Below are positions 1 to 7,202 of a DNA stretch of 24,191 nt, piece after piece. The translations under genes were made by a program, and so were the position numbers. How positions within the stretch are numbered: the stretch's first letter is position 1; every line of letters starts with the position of its first letter. Under the pieces are notes generated by a model. That model did not search any database. It was not told the origin of the DNA and saw nothing but the letters and a program-made list of their open reading frames with translations. Source of the stretch: an uncultured Clostridia bacterium (lineage in GTDB: Bacteria > Bacillota > Clostridia > Oscillospirales > Ruminococcaceae); assembly GCA_947588775.1 (NCBI GenBank), contig CANPZQ010000013.1:1-24191 (forward strand), read 5' to 3'.

Positions 1-1
1 G

Positions 2-499
2 TACCTCGCCGGGCGGCGGGGAATGTACGCGATTCACTCGGCCTCGATTCTCTACAGGGGCGGGGCGTGGCTTTTTTCCGCAAGCTCGGGAACCGGCAAA
101 TCCACCCACACCGCCCTCTGGAACAGGCTCTACGGCGCGGAATTTCTGAACGGCGACCTAAATCTTCTCGCGTTCGACGGCGCGCGGCCGGTCGTTCTCG
201 GGATTCCGTGGTGCGGGACGTCGGAAATCTGCACCGAAAAGCGATACCCGCTTGGCGGGATAGTATTTTTGCGGCAGTCGCCCCGCGACGAAATTTCGGA
301 GCTTTCGGATACCGAGCGCGCGCTTTCGGTGCTTCGGCGGTTCATAAGCCCGATGTGGGACGAAAAGGCCGCGGAGCGCGCAGCAGATTTTGCCGAGAGG
401 ATTTCGGGGAGCGTGCCGCTGTGCCGGCTTAGCTGTACGAAGGAAAATTCCGCCGCCGAAACGGCAAAAAACTGGGTCGACGGTCAAATTGACGGATAA
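2..499 (+). CDS. HprK-like kinase, 5' end off the window
   Basis: The reading frame is open to the left edge, so the ATG at 23 is probably internal and the true start lies outside. The visible part has a P-loop (SSGTGKSTH) preceded by AIHSASILYRG, the usual context in HPr-kinase-like proteins, then NGD and GIPWCGTSEI segments and a C-terminal helical part. Known family: HprK-type folds bind a nucleoside triphosphate; relatives in lasso-peptide clusters (PadeK, ThcoK) phosphorylate the peptide rather than HPr. Context here is a YxxP-leader-like protein 158 nt downstream and an ABC exporter, which favours a peptide-linked role over carbon control (inference). It could also be a standalone P-loop protein of unknown substrate. 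No obvious terminator separates it from the next gene, which has its own promoter. Confidence 0.75.
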   Translation, partial: YLAGRRGMYAIHSASILYRGGAWLFSASSGTGKSTHTALWNRLYGAEFLNGDLNLLAFDGARPVVLGIPWCGTSEICTEKRYPLGGIVFLRQSPRDEISELSDTERALSVLRRFISPMWDEKAAERAADFAERISGSVPLCRLSCTKENSAAETAKNWVDGQIDG

Positions 500-530
500 A
501 AGGCGCAAAAAAATCTAAAAATTATGCGAA

Positions 531-570
531 ATTTTCTGAAAAACCACTTGACAAATTCAGAAAATGTGGT
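531..570. promoter_or_regulatory. Interleaved dyads over a promoter
   Basis: ATTTTCTGAA (531-540) and TTCAGAAAAT (556-565) are a perfect 10-bp inverted repeat. ACCAC (543-547) and GTGGT (566-570) form a second, interleaved 5-bp dyad. Between and within them lie the -35 box and spacer of the promoter at 548-575. The placement fits an operator for a repressor or activator (inference); the regulator is not identified. Confidence 0.5.
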
Positions 571-575
571 AGAAT
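548..575 (+). promoter_or_regulatory. Sigma-A promoter of the YxxP-leader protein
   Basis: TTGACA (548-553), 16-bp spacer, TAGAAT (570-575), with an extended -10 TGG just before it. The start of transcription should be near 582. The leader then contains two overlapping palindromes, ACACGCGTGT (596-605) and CGCGTG-TT-CACGCG (599-612), which could be a small RNA hairpin or an operator. The ribosome site AGGAGGT is at 644-650. Confidence 0.75.
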
Positions 576-657
576 GAATATGTGATTAAGTACACACACG
601 CGTGTTCACGCGGCATATTATGGTACATAAAAAAATTTTTTTCAGGAGGTAAAGAAA

Positions 658-1065
658 ATGAAAAATTACGAGAAGCCGGTCGTTGTCGTTGACAGCGAGA
701 TTGCAGAAGGCGTATATGCAGCGAGCGGATATTCTAGTGGTTGCTATACTGTCACCGCTAATATTCATCAACGTCCCGAAACAGGGCGCGGCGATTATCG
801 CATTCAGGTTATAGCTACACACACTGCAACCGACCACCATAGTACTGGTCAGGAACTGACTGTCAACTTCAATCAGCCTGTTACCTATAATGGTGTTACT
901 TCTTCTACCATTAAGGTCACCTATGATTATCACAACAACAACCCTGAGTATAATATTGGTTTTGGTGACCTCATTGTTACCTCTGACCCTGGTTTGGAGG
1001 TTACCAGCGCTTCAATGGGTTGCAACAGAACCTGCAGCCAGCACGACGGATTAGGTAACTACTAA
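658..1065 (+). CDS. YxxP-leader protein, candidate modified/exported peptide
   Basis: A 135-residue protein of unknown function. Residues 1-24 look like a RiPP leader: an N-terminal YEKP (a YxxP motif at 4-7), acidic stretch, then EGVYAASG. The remainder (about 28-135) is rich in Thr, Val, Tyr and Asn in alternating patterns that suggest beta strands, with Cys at 29, 122 and 126, the last two in a short CNRTC turn. There is no Sec signal peptide or membrane segment, so export, if any, would need a dedicated transporter; an ABC exporter lies convergently next door. The start is fixed by AGGAGGT seven bases upstream. It has a strong promoter and its own terminator, so it is a monocistronic, probably well-expressed gene. 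Base composition is lower in G+C than its neighbours. It may be a RiPP precursor, a structural surface protein or a signalling peptide. Confidence 0.7.
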   Translation: MKNYEKPVVVVDSEIAEGVYAASGYSSGCYTVTANIHQRPETGRGDYRIQVIATHTATDHHSTGQELTVNFNQPVTYNGVTSSTIKVTYDYHNNNPEYNIGFGDLIVTSDPGLEVTSASMGCNRTCSQHDGLGNY

Positions 1066-1073
1066 AGTTACCT
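1053..1073 (+). other. Hairpin overlapping the stop codon
   Basis: AGGTAACT (1053-1060), loop ACTAA, AGTTACCT (1066-1073) is a perfect 8-bp inverted repeat. It contains the TAA stop (1063-1065) of the upstream gene and sits one base before the terminator hairpin, so the transcript ends in two stacked hairpins. It may protect the mRNA 3' end (inference). Confidence 0.5.
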
Positions 1074-1074
1074 A

Positions 1075-1100
1075 CAGCACCGCTTCGGCGGTGCTGTTTT
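1075..1100 (+). terminator. Rho-independent terminator
   Basis: CAGCACCGC (1075-1083), TTCG tetraloop, GCGGTGCTG (1088-1096), then TTTT. It is a perfect 9-bp stem and ends the 135-residue protein's transcript. Confidence 0.9.
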
Positions 1101-1114
1101 ATCCCCACAAAAAC

Positions 1115-1143
1115 CGGCGCAGCCCCGCTTCGGAGCCGCGCCG
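1115..1143 (-). terminator. Terminator of the ABC exporter gene
   Basis: Outer arms CGGCGC (1115-1120) and GCGCCG (1138-1143), with inner pairs broken by two mismatches. On the minus strand it follows the exporter stop codon and is followed by GTTTTTG. The plus strand side also has a T-run (1144-1154), so it may work in both directions. Confidence 0.75.
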
Positions 1144-1152
1144 ATTTCTTTT

Positions 1153-2916
1153 TTAAAAGTCCATTATCATTCTCTCTACTTCTTCGCTTGCGAGTATCTC
1201 GCACTTTTTCTCCCTGATCGCGTAAACGCGGCTGCAGAGATTTAAAACCGTAGGCCGGTGCGTCGTTACAATGCAGGTGCGCGGGTAGTCGTCATGCATT
1301 ATCGAGCGCAATACCCGACGCTCCGTCGCGACGTCGAGCGCGGAGGTCGCCTCGTCGAGCAAAAGTATCGGCGAACGCCTCAAAAGCGCGCGCGCTATCG
1401 AGAGCCGCTGAGCCTGGCCCTCGGAAAATCCTCCGCCGCGCTCCTTAATCTCCGAATTTATCCCGTCGGGAAGCTTCGCGACAAAGTCCCATGCGCACGC
1501 AAGCTTTAAAACCGCGATGATTTCCTCGTCCGTCGCCTCGGGACAGACGTTTCGCATGTTGTCGGCAATCGTCCCCGACATCATCGTGTTGCCCTGCGGG
1601 ACATACGCGATTAAACGCCTCGTCGCCGGCGAGAGCATTACCCTTCCGCCGCTCTCGCCCGAAAACTCCGCCTCGCCGTCCCCCGGAACCGCAAGCGACA
1701 GCAGTATCCGCATCATCGTCGTTTTTCCCTCGCCCGACGGCCCGACAAGCCCGATTATCTCATGGGGGTGGGCCTCCATCGACGCGCCGCGGAAAACCTC
1801 GGTGCCGGTATGGTAGGAATAGCTGATGTTTCTGAGCGTTAGGCTTATTCCGCTCGCGGCGTTTCTTTGCATGAATTCGTCGACCTCGTCCTCGCCGCTG
1901 TAGTCCTCGCGGGGCATTTCGACTATGTCCATAAGCCTTCCCGCCGACGTTGTGAGGCTTATCGCCGTCGGCACAAGGGAGGTGATGTTATGAAGCGCGC
2001 CGGTAAGGGTTCCCGAAAGCGATAAAAACATCGTCATCGTTCCGTAGGTAATCGCTCCGCTCCATACGCGGTAGATTCCCCAGCCGTATGCGGAATATGA
2101 TACCAAAAGCGAAACCGTCGAGAGTATTAGCGACGTCCAGACGGACATTCTCTGGAACTCGAGGCGCATAGAAATCGCCTCTTTCTGGAGCTCGCGAAGC
2201 CTCGCGGCGTAGTGCTTAATCAGGTCGAACGCCTTTATCGTCTGGATATTCGCGAAGCTCTCCTGGTTGAAGCCGGACATCTTCGCCGACATCGCCGCGC
2301 TGCGCTTGTTGTTGTTCACCATTCTCTTTAAGAGCGTTTTCGAGAGGAGCATGCTCACCGGCATCCCCAGAAACGCGAAAACCGCGAAGCTCGCGTCATA
2401 GTAGACGACGACCACGAATGCGCTTACGAAGCGGAAAAAGTAGATTATCGCGTTCGGGATAAAGTTGAGAACGCCGTTTGAAACGTTTGAAGCGTCGGAG
2501 CCCCATCGCGTCAGAAGGTCGCCGGTGTGGTAGTTCGTAAGGGATTCCCAGTCGGTAACAAGGATTTTTTCATAGACGTCGGCCTTTATTTCCGCGTCGA
2601 CGCGCATACTTATCCAGCTCGTCGCATAGCCCGTGGCCTGGCCGAGGAGCGTCGTCCCGATTCCGAGGCCAATCATCATGCAAAACGTCGTAATAAGCGC
2701 GCCGGTCTGATGGCCGGTGATTATGTCGACAAGGTTCTTTGAAACCATACTCGAAAGCAGCGACGTAACCGTGCTCACCATTCCGAGCGAGGTATAGAGA
2801 ATCATCGCGAGCCAGTGCCTCTTCGCATAGCCGTAAATCCAGCGCGTCTGCCGCGCCATCTCCTGAAGCCGGCCCTCCTTTATTCTTTTTATGTAAAACG
2901 ACAGTTTTTCGGACAT
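1153..2916 (-). CDS. ABC exporter, fused membrane and ATPase domains
   Basis: A 587-residue half-transporter that would work as a homodimer in the membrane. Residues about 45-340 form an ABC transmembrane domain with around six membrane spans; the C-terminal 230 residues are the ATPase with Walker A GPSGEGKTT, Q-loop YVPQG, signature FSEGQ (in place of LSGGQ), Walker B ILLLDEATSALD and H-loop TTHR. There is no N-terminal C39 peptidase domain, so any leader would have to be removed by another enzyme. The start at 2916 was chosen over the longer frame because GGGGAG lies just upstream and the extra residues cross the divergent promoter. Its position beside the YxxP-leader protein and HprK-like kinase suggests peptide export (inference); lipid or drug export is possible. 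Confidence 0.85.
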   Translation of the reverse strand: MSEKLSFYIKRIKEGRLQEMARQTRWIYGYAKRHWLAMILYTSLGMVSTVTSLLSSMVSKNLVDIITGHQTGALITTFCMMIGLGIGTTLLGQATGYATSWISMRVDAEIKADVYEKILVTDWESLTNYHTGDLLTRWGSDASNVSNGVLNFIPNAIIYFFRFVSAFVVVVYYDASFAVFAFLGMPVSMLLSKTLLKRMVNNNKRSAAMSAKMSGFNQESFANIQTIKAFDLIKHYAARLRELQKEAISMRLEFQRMSVWTSLILSTVSLLVSYSAYGWGIYRVWSGAITYGTMTMFLSLSGTLTGALHNITSLVPTAISLTTSAGRLMDIVEMPREDYSGEDEVDEFMQRNAASGISLTLRNISYSYHTGTEVFRGASMEAHPHEIIGLVGPSGEGKTTMMRILLSLAVPGDGEAEFSGESGGRVMLSPATRRLIAYVPQGNTMMSGTIADNMRNVCPEATDEEIIAVLKLACAWDFVAKLPDGINSEIKERGGGFSEGQAQRLSIARALLRRSPILLLDEATSALDVATERRVLRSIMHDDYPRTCIVTTHRPTVLNLCSRVYAIREKKCEILASEEVERMIMDF

Positions 2917-2932
2917 GGTGTTCTCCCCGATA

Positions 2933-2961
2933 TTGACATTTATTCGCCGCGATGATATACT
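2933..2961 (+). promoter_or_regulatory. Consensus sigma-A promoter
   Basis: TTGACA (2933-2938), 17-bp spacer, TATACT (2956-2961), with extended -10 TGA. It lies in the 76-bp divergent gap between the ABC exporter and the membrane-anchored DUF4874/DUF4832 gene and drives the latter. I could not find an equally good promoter for the exporter on the minus strand. Confidence 0.85.
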
Positions 2962-2992
2962 TACACTTAAATTCACGAAAAAGGAGAAGAAA

Positions 2993-4444
2993 ATGAAAGC
3001 AAAGAAATTTTTCCGCTCTTTTGCGGTGCTCTTTTCCGTTGTTATTATAGTCGCCGCCTTCGCGGTGCCGGCGGCATACATATACTTTAATTTTGCCGAA
3101 ATCAGCTACAGCCAGCAGCCCTTTTCCGAAACCGCCGACGAGCTTGACAACCCCTATCAGGGGCTGTATTTCATTCACGGCTACAGACTTCGGCCGGAGG
3201 GCGACGGCGACCCGCTCGCGGAGCTTGAAAGCGCAATCAGGCACGATTCCGAAGCCGGCACCCGCCTTGTGCTTGTCGAAATCAACCTTGCGGCATACGC
3301 GGATTCCGACCTCGACGACGACGCGCTTGAACAGCTCGACGAAATCCTGACGAGGTGGACGGAGGCGGGAAAACAGATAATTCTCAGGTTTTTATACGAC
3401 TGGGACGGCAACAACCTCGAAACCGAGCCGGACAGCTTCGAGCAGGTTCTTCGGCATGTCGAGCAAACCGCGCCGGTCGTAAACAGGCACGCCGACGGCG
3501 TTTATATTTTGCAGGGCGTTTACCTCGGCGACTACGGAGAAATGCACCACTCGGCGCATCTCAGCAAGGAAAATACCAAAGAAATCGCCGAAAAAATCGC
3601 GGAGCTTACCGATTCGTCAATTTACCTCGCCGTAAGGACCCCGGGACAGTGGGAAACCGTCACCGGGCTCGACGAATATCCCGAAGGCTTCCCGGCGTTC
3701 GACGGCTCGCTTTTGTCGCGGCTCAGCCTCTTCAACGACGGAATGCTCGGCTCGGTTTCCGACCTCGGGACATATTTCGGCAACGACCTTGCCGCCGCCC
3801 GCGAGGAGGGCATAGCTTTCCAGGAAATGCTCTGCCGAAGCGTTCCGAACGGCGGGGAAATAGTCATAGACAACCCCTATAACGACTTCAACAACGCCCT
3901 CGCCGACCTTAAGAGAATGCATGTCAGCTATATAAACGGCGACTACGACCAGAACGTCTATAAAAAATGGAGCGAAACGGTTATTCAGGGCGGCGTTTTC
4001 AACGGTACCGACGGGTATTACTATATCAGACAGCACCTCGGCTACCGCTTTGTGATGCGCTCCAACTCGCTCTGGCAGTCCTCCCGCTACGACGGCGTCG
4101 CGCGGTTTTCCTGCGAGCTTGAAAACGTCGGCTTCGCTTCGCCGATGAAAAAATTCGACGTAAAGCTTTTGATTGAAAACGCCGAAACCGGCGCAAGGAT
4201 TGAATTTCCGATAAACGCCGACCTGAGAAACCTCAAGAGCGGCGAAAAGATGACCCTTCAGACAAGCGTTTCGCTCCCCGACCTTGAGGGCGGCGAATAT
4301 CTCGTCTACCTCTCGGTTACGGATTCTTCGGACGGCTCCCAAATCAGGCTCGCAAACGACCTTGAGCTTACCCCGGACGGCTACAGCCTCGGAAGCTTTG
4401 AGCTCCAAAACGTAAGAAGCCGCGCGAAAAAGGCGTTCGGGTGA
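2993..4444 (+). CDS. Membrane-anchored DUF4874/DUF4832 protein
   Basis: A 483-residue protein with an N-terminal membrane anchor or signal segment (about 8-34), so the rest should be outside the membrane. The body matches the DUF4874 plus DUF4832 arrangement: NPYQGLY at 53-59, RFLYD at 132-136, GEMH at 182-185, RTPGQW at 215-220, LFNDGMLGS at 246-254, SDLGTY, GGE at 288-290, INGDYD at 314-319 and LGYRF at 349-353, then a C-terminal beta-rich part. The alternating strand-helix pattern with an acidic GEMH looks like a glycoside-hydrolase-type barrel (inference; no activity is established here). AAGGAGAA at 2981 sets the start. It is a paralogue of the last gene of the facing pel operon, and the two genes end 9 bp apart. 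A polymer-processing role is plausible. Confidence 0.8.
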   Translation: MKAKKFFRSFAVLFSVVIIVAAFAVPAAYIYFNFAEISYSQQPFSETADELDNPYQGLYFIHGYRLRPEGDGDPLAELESAIRHDSEAGTRLVLVEINLAAYADSDLDDDALEQLDEILTRWTEAGKQIILRFLYDWDGNNLETEPDSFEQVLRHVEQTAPVVNRHADGVYILQGVYLGDYGEMHHSAHLSKENTKEIAEKIAELTDSSIYLAVRTPGQWETVTGLDEYPEGFPAFDGSLLSRLSLFNDGMLGSVSDLGTYFGNDLAAAREEGIAFQEMLCRSVPNGGEIVIDNPYNDFNNALADLKRMHVSYINGDYDQNVYKKWSETVIQGGVFNGTDGYYYIRQHLGYRFVMRSNSLWQSSRYDGVARFSCELENVGFASPMKKFDVKLLIENAETGARIEFPINADLRNLKSGEKMTLQTSVSLPDLEGGEYLVYLSVTDSSDGSQIRLANDLELTPDGYSLGSFELQNVRSRAKKAFG

Positions 4445-4453
4445 TTTATCCCC

Positions 4454-5707
4454 CTACCCCATCTCCCCCAGAACAACCCTCCCCTTTTCGTCGGAGGGGG
4501 TGGCGAAGAGGATTCGCTCGCCGTCCCATTTTCGCCGGAAGGATAGGGTAAGCCTGCCCTCGCAGGGGGGAAGGCTCGCCGTTAGGACAACGGTTTTTCC
4601 GGCGGGACAGCGGCTAAGGTCGCCCGTTACGGGGAAGCGGAGCGTTTTTCCGCCCGATTCGATTTCGACATTGCCCTCGGTTTCTTGATATATCCCCGAA
4701 AAGCCGACGTTTTCGACGGTCGCCCGAAGCTCGACGGCCCCGCGCTTTACCGCCGCCTCGCAGCTTCGCACGCAGAACCTGTATCCCAAGCGGCGCGATA
4801 TACAGTCGAAGCCGTTCGCCCCCTGCCATGCGCCGGGGGCGGTATAGGTTGAATTTTTCCAGATATTGAGAATTTTTTCGTCATAGGTTCCGTTGAGCCA
4901 GGTCACGCCCATTTTTTTCAGGCGCGAAACCGCGGCCTCGACGGACATTTTTTCGCTTCCCTCGCCGCATACCGCTTCGGCGCACTGCGGCGCGAATATT
5001 CCGAGCTCGCTCTCGAATTCAAGCTCGCGCCCGATTTCCCATGGCTCCTGCCACGCTTCGGAGCCGCTCCCGGGGTCCGCAAAGGTCCCGAGGTCGGTTT
5101 TCGAGCCGAAAACCGCGTCGTTAAAAAGGCCGACCCCTCGGTCCCCGACGCTCTCAAAGAGGGTTCGCCACTGCGCGGGCTTTCTAACCGCGCGGATTAT
5201 CCCCGGCGCGGCCTCGGCGAGCGCGGCGTTTAAGTCGCATAAGTATTTTTTCGTCAGGAATTTTGAGCCGTGCATCTCGCCCCAGCTTCCGACAAAAACG
5301 CCCTCGAAAAGCTGTATTCTTTCGGAAAATTCTTGAAAAACAGGGGAAAACGCGGCTATATGCCTTAAAACCTGCGAAAAGGAGAAGGGCTCGCGCTCGA
5401 TTCCCCTGCCCTCGCGGTCGTAAACTATCCTAAGTATTATGTCCCGGCGGTTTTCGTTAAAAAAACCGAGGATTTTTCTTGCGCGCATGACGGCTTCGGC
5501 GTCAAGGTCGCGGCTTCGGTACGCCGAGATGTCGATTATAACGAGCGCGCAGGTTTCGCCGTCGCTAAGGCTCCATCGCAGCTCCTCAAGGTCGGGGTCG
5601 CGGTCGGCGCGAAAGCCGTATATTCGATAAAGGCCGCGGGCGGGGTTTCTAAGTTCGTCGGTCAGCTCCCGAAAATCCGCGCTCTTAAACCGAAGCAGCT
5701 TTTTCAT
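4454..5707 (-). CDS. Cytoplasmic DUF4874/DUF4832 protein, last pel gene
   Basis: A 417-residue paralogue of the facing plus-strand protein but without signal peptide or membrane segment. Shared landmarks in the same order are NPARGLY (21-27), SQVLRH (111-116), GEMH (143-146), RKPAQW (175-180), LFNDAVFGS (194-202), TDLGTF, LNGTYD (271-276), LGYRF (307-311) and ENVGF (332-336). Similarity covers the whole length, so the two arose by duplication. The start overlaps the pelG end by 23 bases, with an AAGGG-like ribosome site inside pelG; the longer frame upstream adds nothing recognisable. Being in the pel operon with no PelA present, it may be an intracellular polymer- or intermediate-processing enzyme, or a non-catalytic carbohydrate binder (inference). 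Confidence 0.75.
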   Translation of the reverse strand: MKKLLRFKSADFRELTDELRNPARGLYRIYGFRADRDPDLEELRWSLSDGETCALVIIDISAYRSRDLDAEAVMRARKILGFFNENRRDIILRIVYDREGRGIEREPFSFSQVLRHIAAFSPVFQEFSERIQLFEGVFVGSWGEMHGSKFLTKKYLCDLNAALAEAAPGIIRAVRKPAQWRTLFESVGDRGVGLFNDAVFGSKTDLGTFADPGSGSEAWQEPWEIGRELEFESELGIFAPQCAEAVCGEGSEKMSVEAAVSRLKKMGVTWLNGTYDEKILNIWKNSTYTAPGAWQGANGFDCISRRLGYRFCVRSCEAAVKRGAVELRATVENVGFSGIYQETEGNVEIESGGKTLRFPVTGDLSRCPAGKTVVLTASLPPCEGRLTLSFRRKWDGERILFATPSDEKGRVVLGEMG

Positions 5708-7202
5708 GCCCCGCCGCCCTTTCGTCGGTCGAAACCATATCGTCGTCGACGTCCTGTTCCTCATGGTAGCGGTCGAAAACCTTCTGGCTCGGGCGTTTGC
5801 CGAAGCCGTGTTTCAGAATATGGCCGTTGCAGAAGATGTGAACGTCGATGTTCCGCTCGAGCCAGCGCAGCCGCGCGTAGGCTATGCACCAGCCGACGAA
5901 GGAGCCTATTACAACTCCGAGGCCGTACCATGCGTCGGGGAGGTGGGTCGACAGTATCGCGCCCAAAAGCGTAAAGAGGCAGAAGCCCGCGGTCACGCAC
6001 ATCGCGCCGTTTAGGTCGTTGAAGTAATAGAGGAAGATAACCGCGTTATACATTATAAAGAGGATAAAGTAGCCAGCGGCGAGGCAGGGGTATATTCTCA
6101 TTACCATTCCGCCCATTCCGATTTGGGGGAGGATTATTATCGCGCAGAAAAATACCACTACCGATACGATAAACTGGATTCTGACGAGGTTATGGAGCTC
6201 CTCGCCGATTTGGCGGAACATTCGGTTCTTCGCGTTCTCGATGTCCATTCCCCTGCCGCCGATTACCATCTCGGAATAGTCCTTGTAGCGGGCGTGGAAG
6301 TGCATCTCAACGCGCGCGATGAAGATTACGCTCGCCGAGATGTTTGTGAACATCGCGAGGCAGGTCGCCATGTCGTAGGGCTGCATCATAACAAAGCTTC
6401 GGACGATTATCATTCGCATATCGGTCGTCCAGAACACGAAGTTGTGGATATAAAGCCCCAAAATGTATAAAAAGTTGGTGACAATCAGCTGCCAGTATAT
6501 CCTGAAATAGTGGAAAACCCGCTTATACCGGCCGCTGTTCTGGCGGAAGTAGCTCTTTGTCAGCGAAAGCTCCAAAGCGACTATGAGCGCGAAGCCCGCG
6601 TCGAGGGAAACGAGCATCGCGAAGCTTACGCTTACATGGAAGATTTTTACCAGAATAAGGGAAAGTATAAAGGCAAAGAGCATGCCGATGAAGAAGAAGA
6701 GGGAAATTTTCTTGTAGTCCTTGCAGATAAGGAGGTAGAGCATTGTATAGAAGATGAATATCAGCGAAACGAAGCCGCCGTATCCCGCAAAGACGTAGTG
6801 GAGCCCGACCTCGCCGACGAAGTATTCCCAGAGGCAGAACGGAACGCCCATCAGAAATCCGACCGTCATCGTAAGTATAAGGCCGACATAGTAGCAGGGC
6901 AGAATGTCCTCGAAGCGTTCCTCGTAGATTATGTCGGACATATACTTCGACAAAACCGCCAGAAACGGCGATACAACAAGCAGCGAGAATATAAAGATAT
7001 ATAGCACCGTCGCCGCGAAGAGCTCGCGGGCGGCGTAGCCCTCCTTAGAGAAGCCGAGAAAATACTGCATAAGTATAATCGTGCCGATTACGAGGAGCAT
7101 CGGCGCGATAGTGACGACCGTGCTGTAGCCGAAGCCGACGAGGCTCGAGGTTATCGTGTTTTTAGAGAAGATTCTGTTAAGCTTTACGCCGATTCCTGCC
7201 AT
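5685..7202 (-). CDS. pelG: PelG, polysaccharide export membrane protein
   Basis: A 505-residue polytopic membrane protein with about 12 hydrophobic spans. The start MAGIGVKLNRIFSKNTI and the following GFGYSTVVTIAPM segment match the PelG family, a MOP/flippase-like protein that works with PelF to move Pel polysaccharide across the cytoplasmic membrane. After the last span there is a charged cytoplasmic tail of about 60 residues with repeated Asp and Glu, longer than I would expect from the family. Start and pelF stop are fused as TAATG, sharing one base, which implies translational coupling. It is the fifth gene of the operon and overlaps the next one. Confidence 0.92.
   Translation of the reverse strand: MAGIGVKLNRIFSKNTITSSLVGFGYSTVVTIAPMLLVIGTIILMQYFLGFSKEGYAARELFAATVLYIFIFSLLVVSPFLAVLSKYMSDIIYEERFEDILPCYYVGLILTMTVGFLMGVPFCLWEYFVGEVGLHYVFAGYGGFVSLIFIFYTMLYLLICKDYKKISLFFFIGMLFAFILSLILVKIFHVSVSFAMLVSLDAGFALIVALELSLTKSYFRQNSGRYKRVFHYFRIYWQLIVTNFLYILGLYIHNFVFWTTDMRMIIVRSFVMMQPYDMATCLAMFTNISASVIFIARVEMHFHARYKDYSEMVIGGRGMDIENAKNRMFRQIGEELHNLVRIQFIVSVVVFFCAIIILPQIGMGGMVMRIYPCLAAGYFILFIMYNAVIFLYYFNDLNGAMCVTAGFCLFTLLGAILSTHLPDAWYGLGVVIGSFVGWCIAYARLRWLERNIDVHIFCNGHILKHGFGKRPSQKVFDRYHEEQDVDDDMVSTDERAAGHEKAASV

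Noticed and set aside
586..933. Minus-strand frame of 115 residues opposite the YxxP protein
   Set aside because: It covers the promoter leader and is antisense to a gene with clear promoter, ribosome site and terminator; no ribosome site of its own.
1153..2916. Peptidase-containing (C39) bacteriocin exporter
   Set aside because: No N-terminal peptidase domain; the upstream extension of the frame overlaps the divergent promoter and has no Cys-protease motif.
3617..4408. Minus-strand frame of 263 residues
   Set aside because: It is the antisense shadow of the DUF4874/DUF4832 gene, a common effect of G+C-rich codons; the plus-strand protein shows family motifs.
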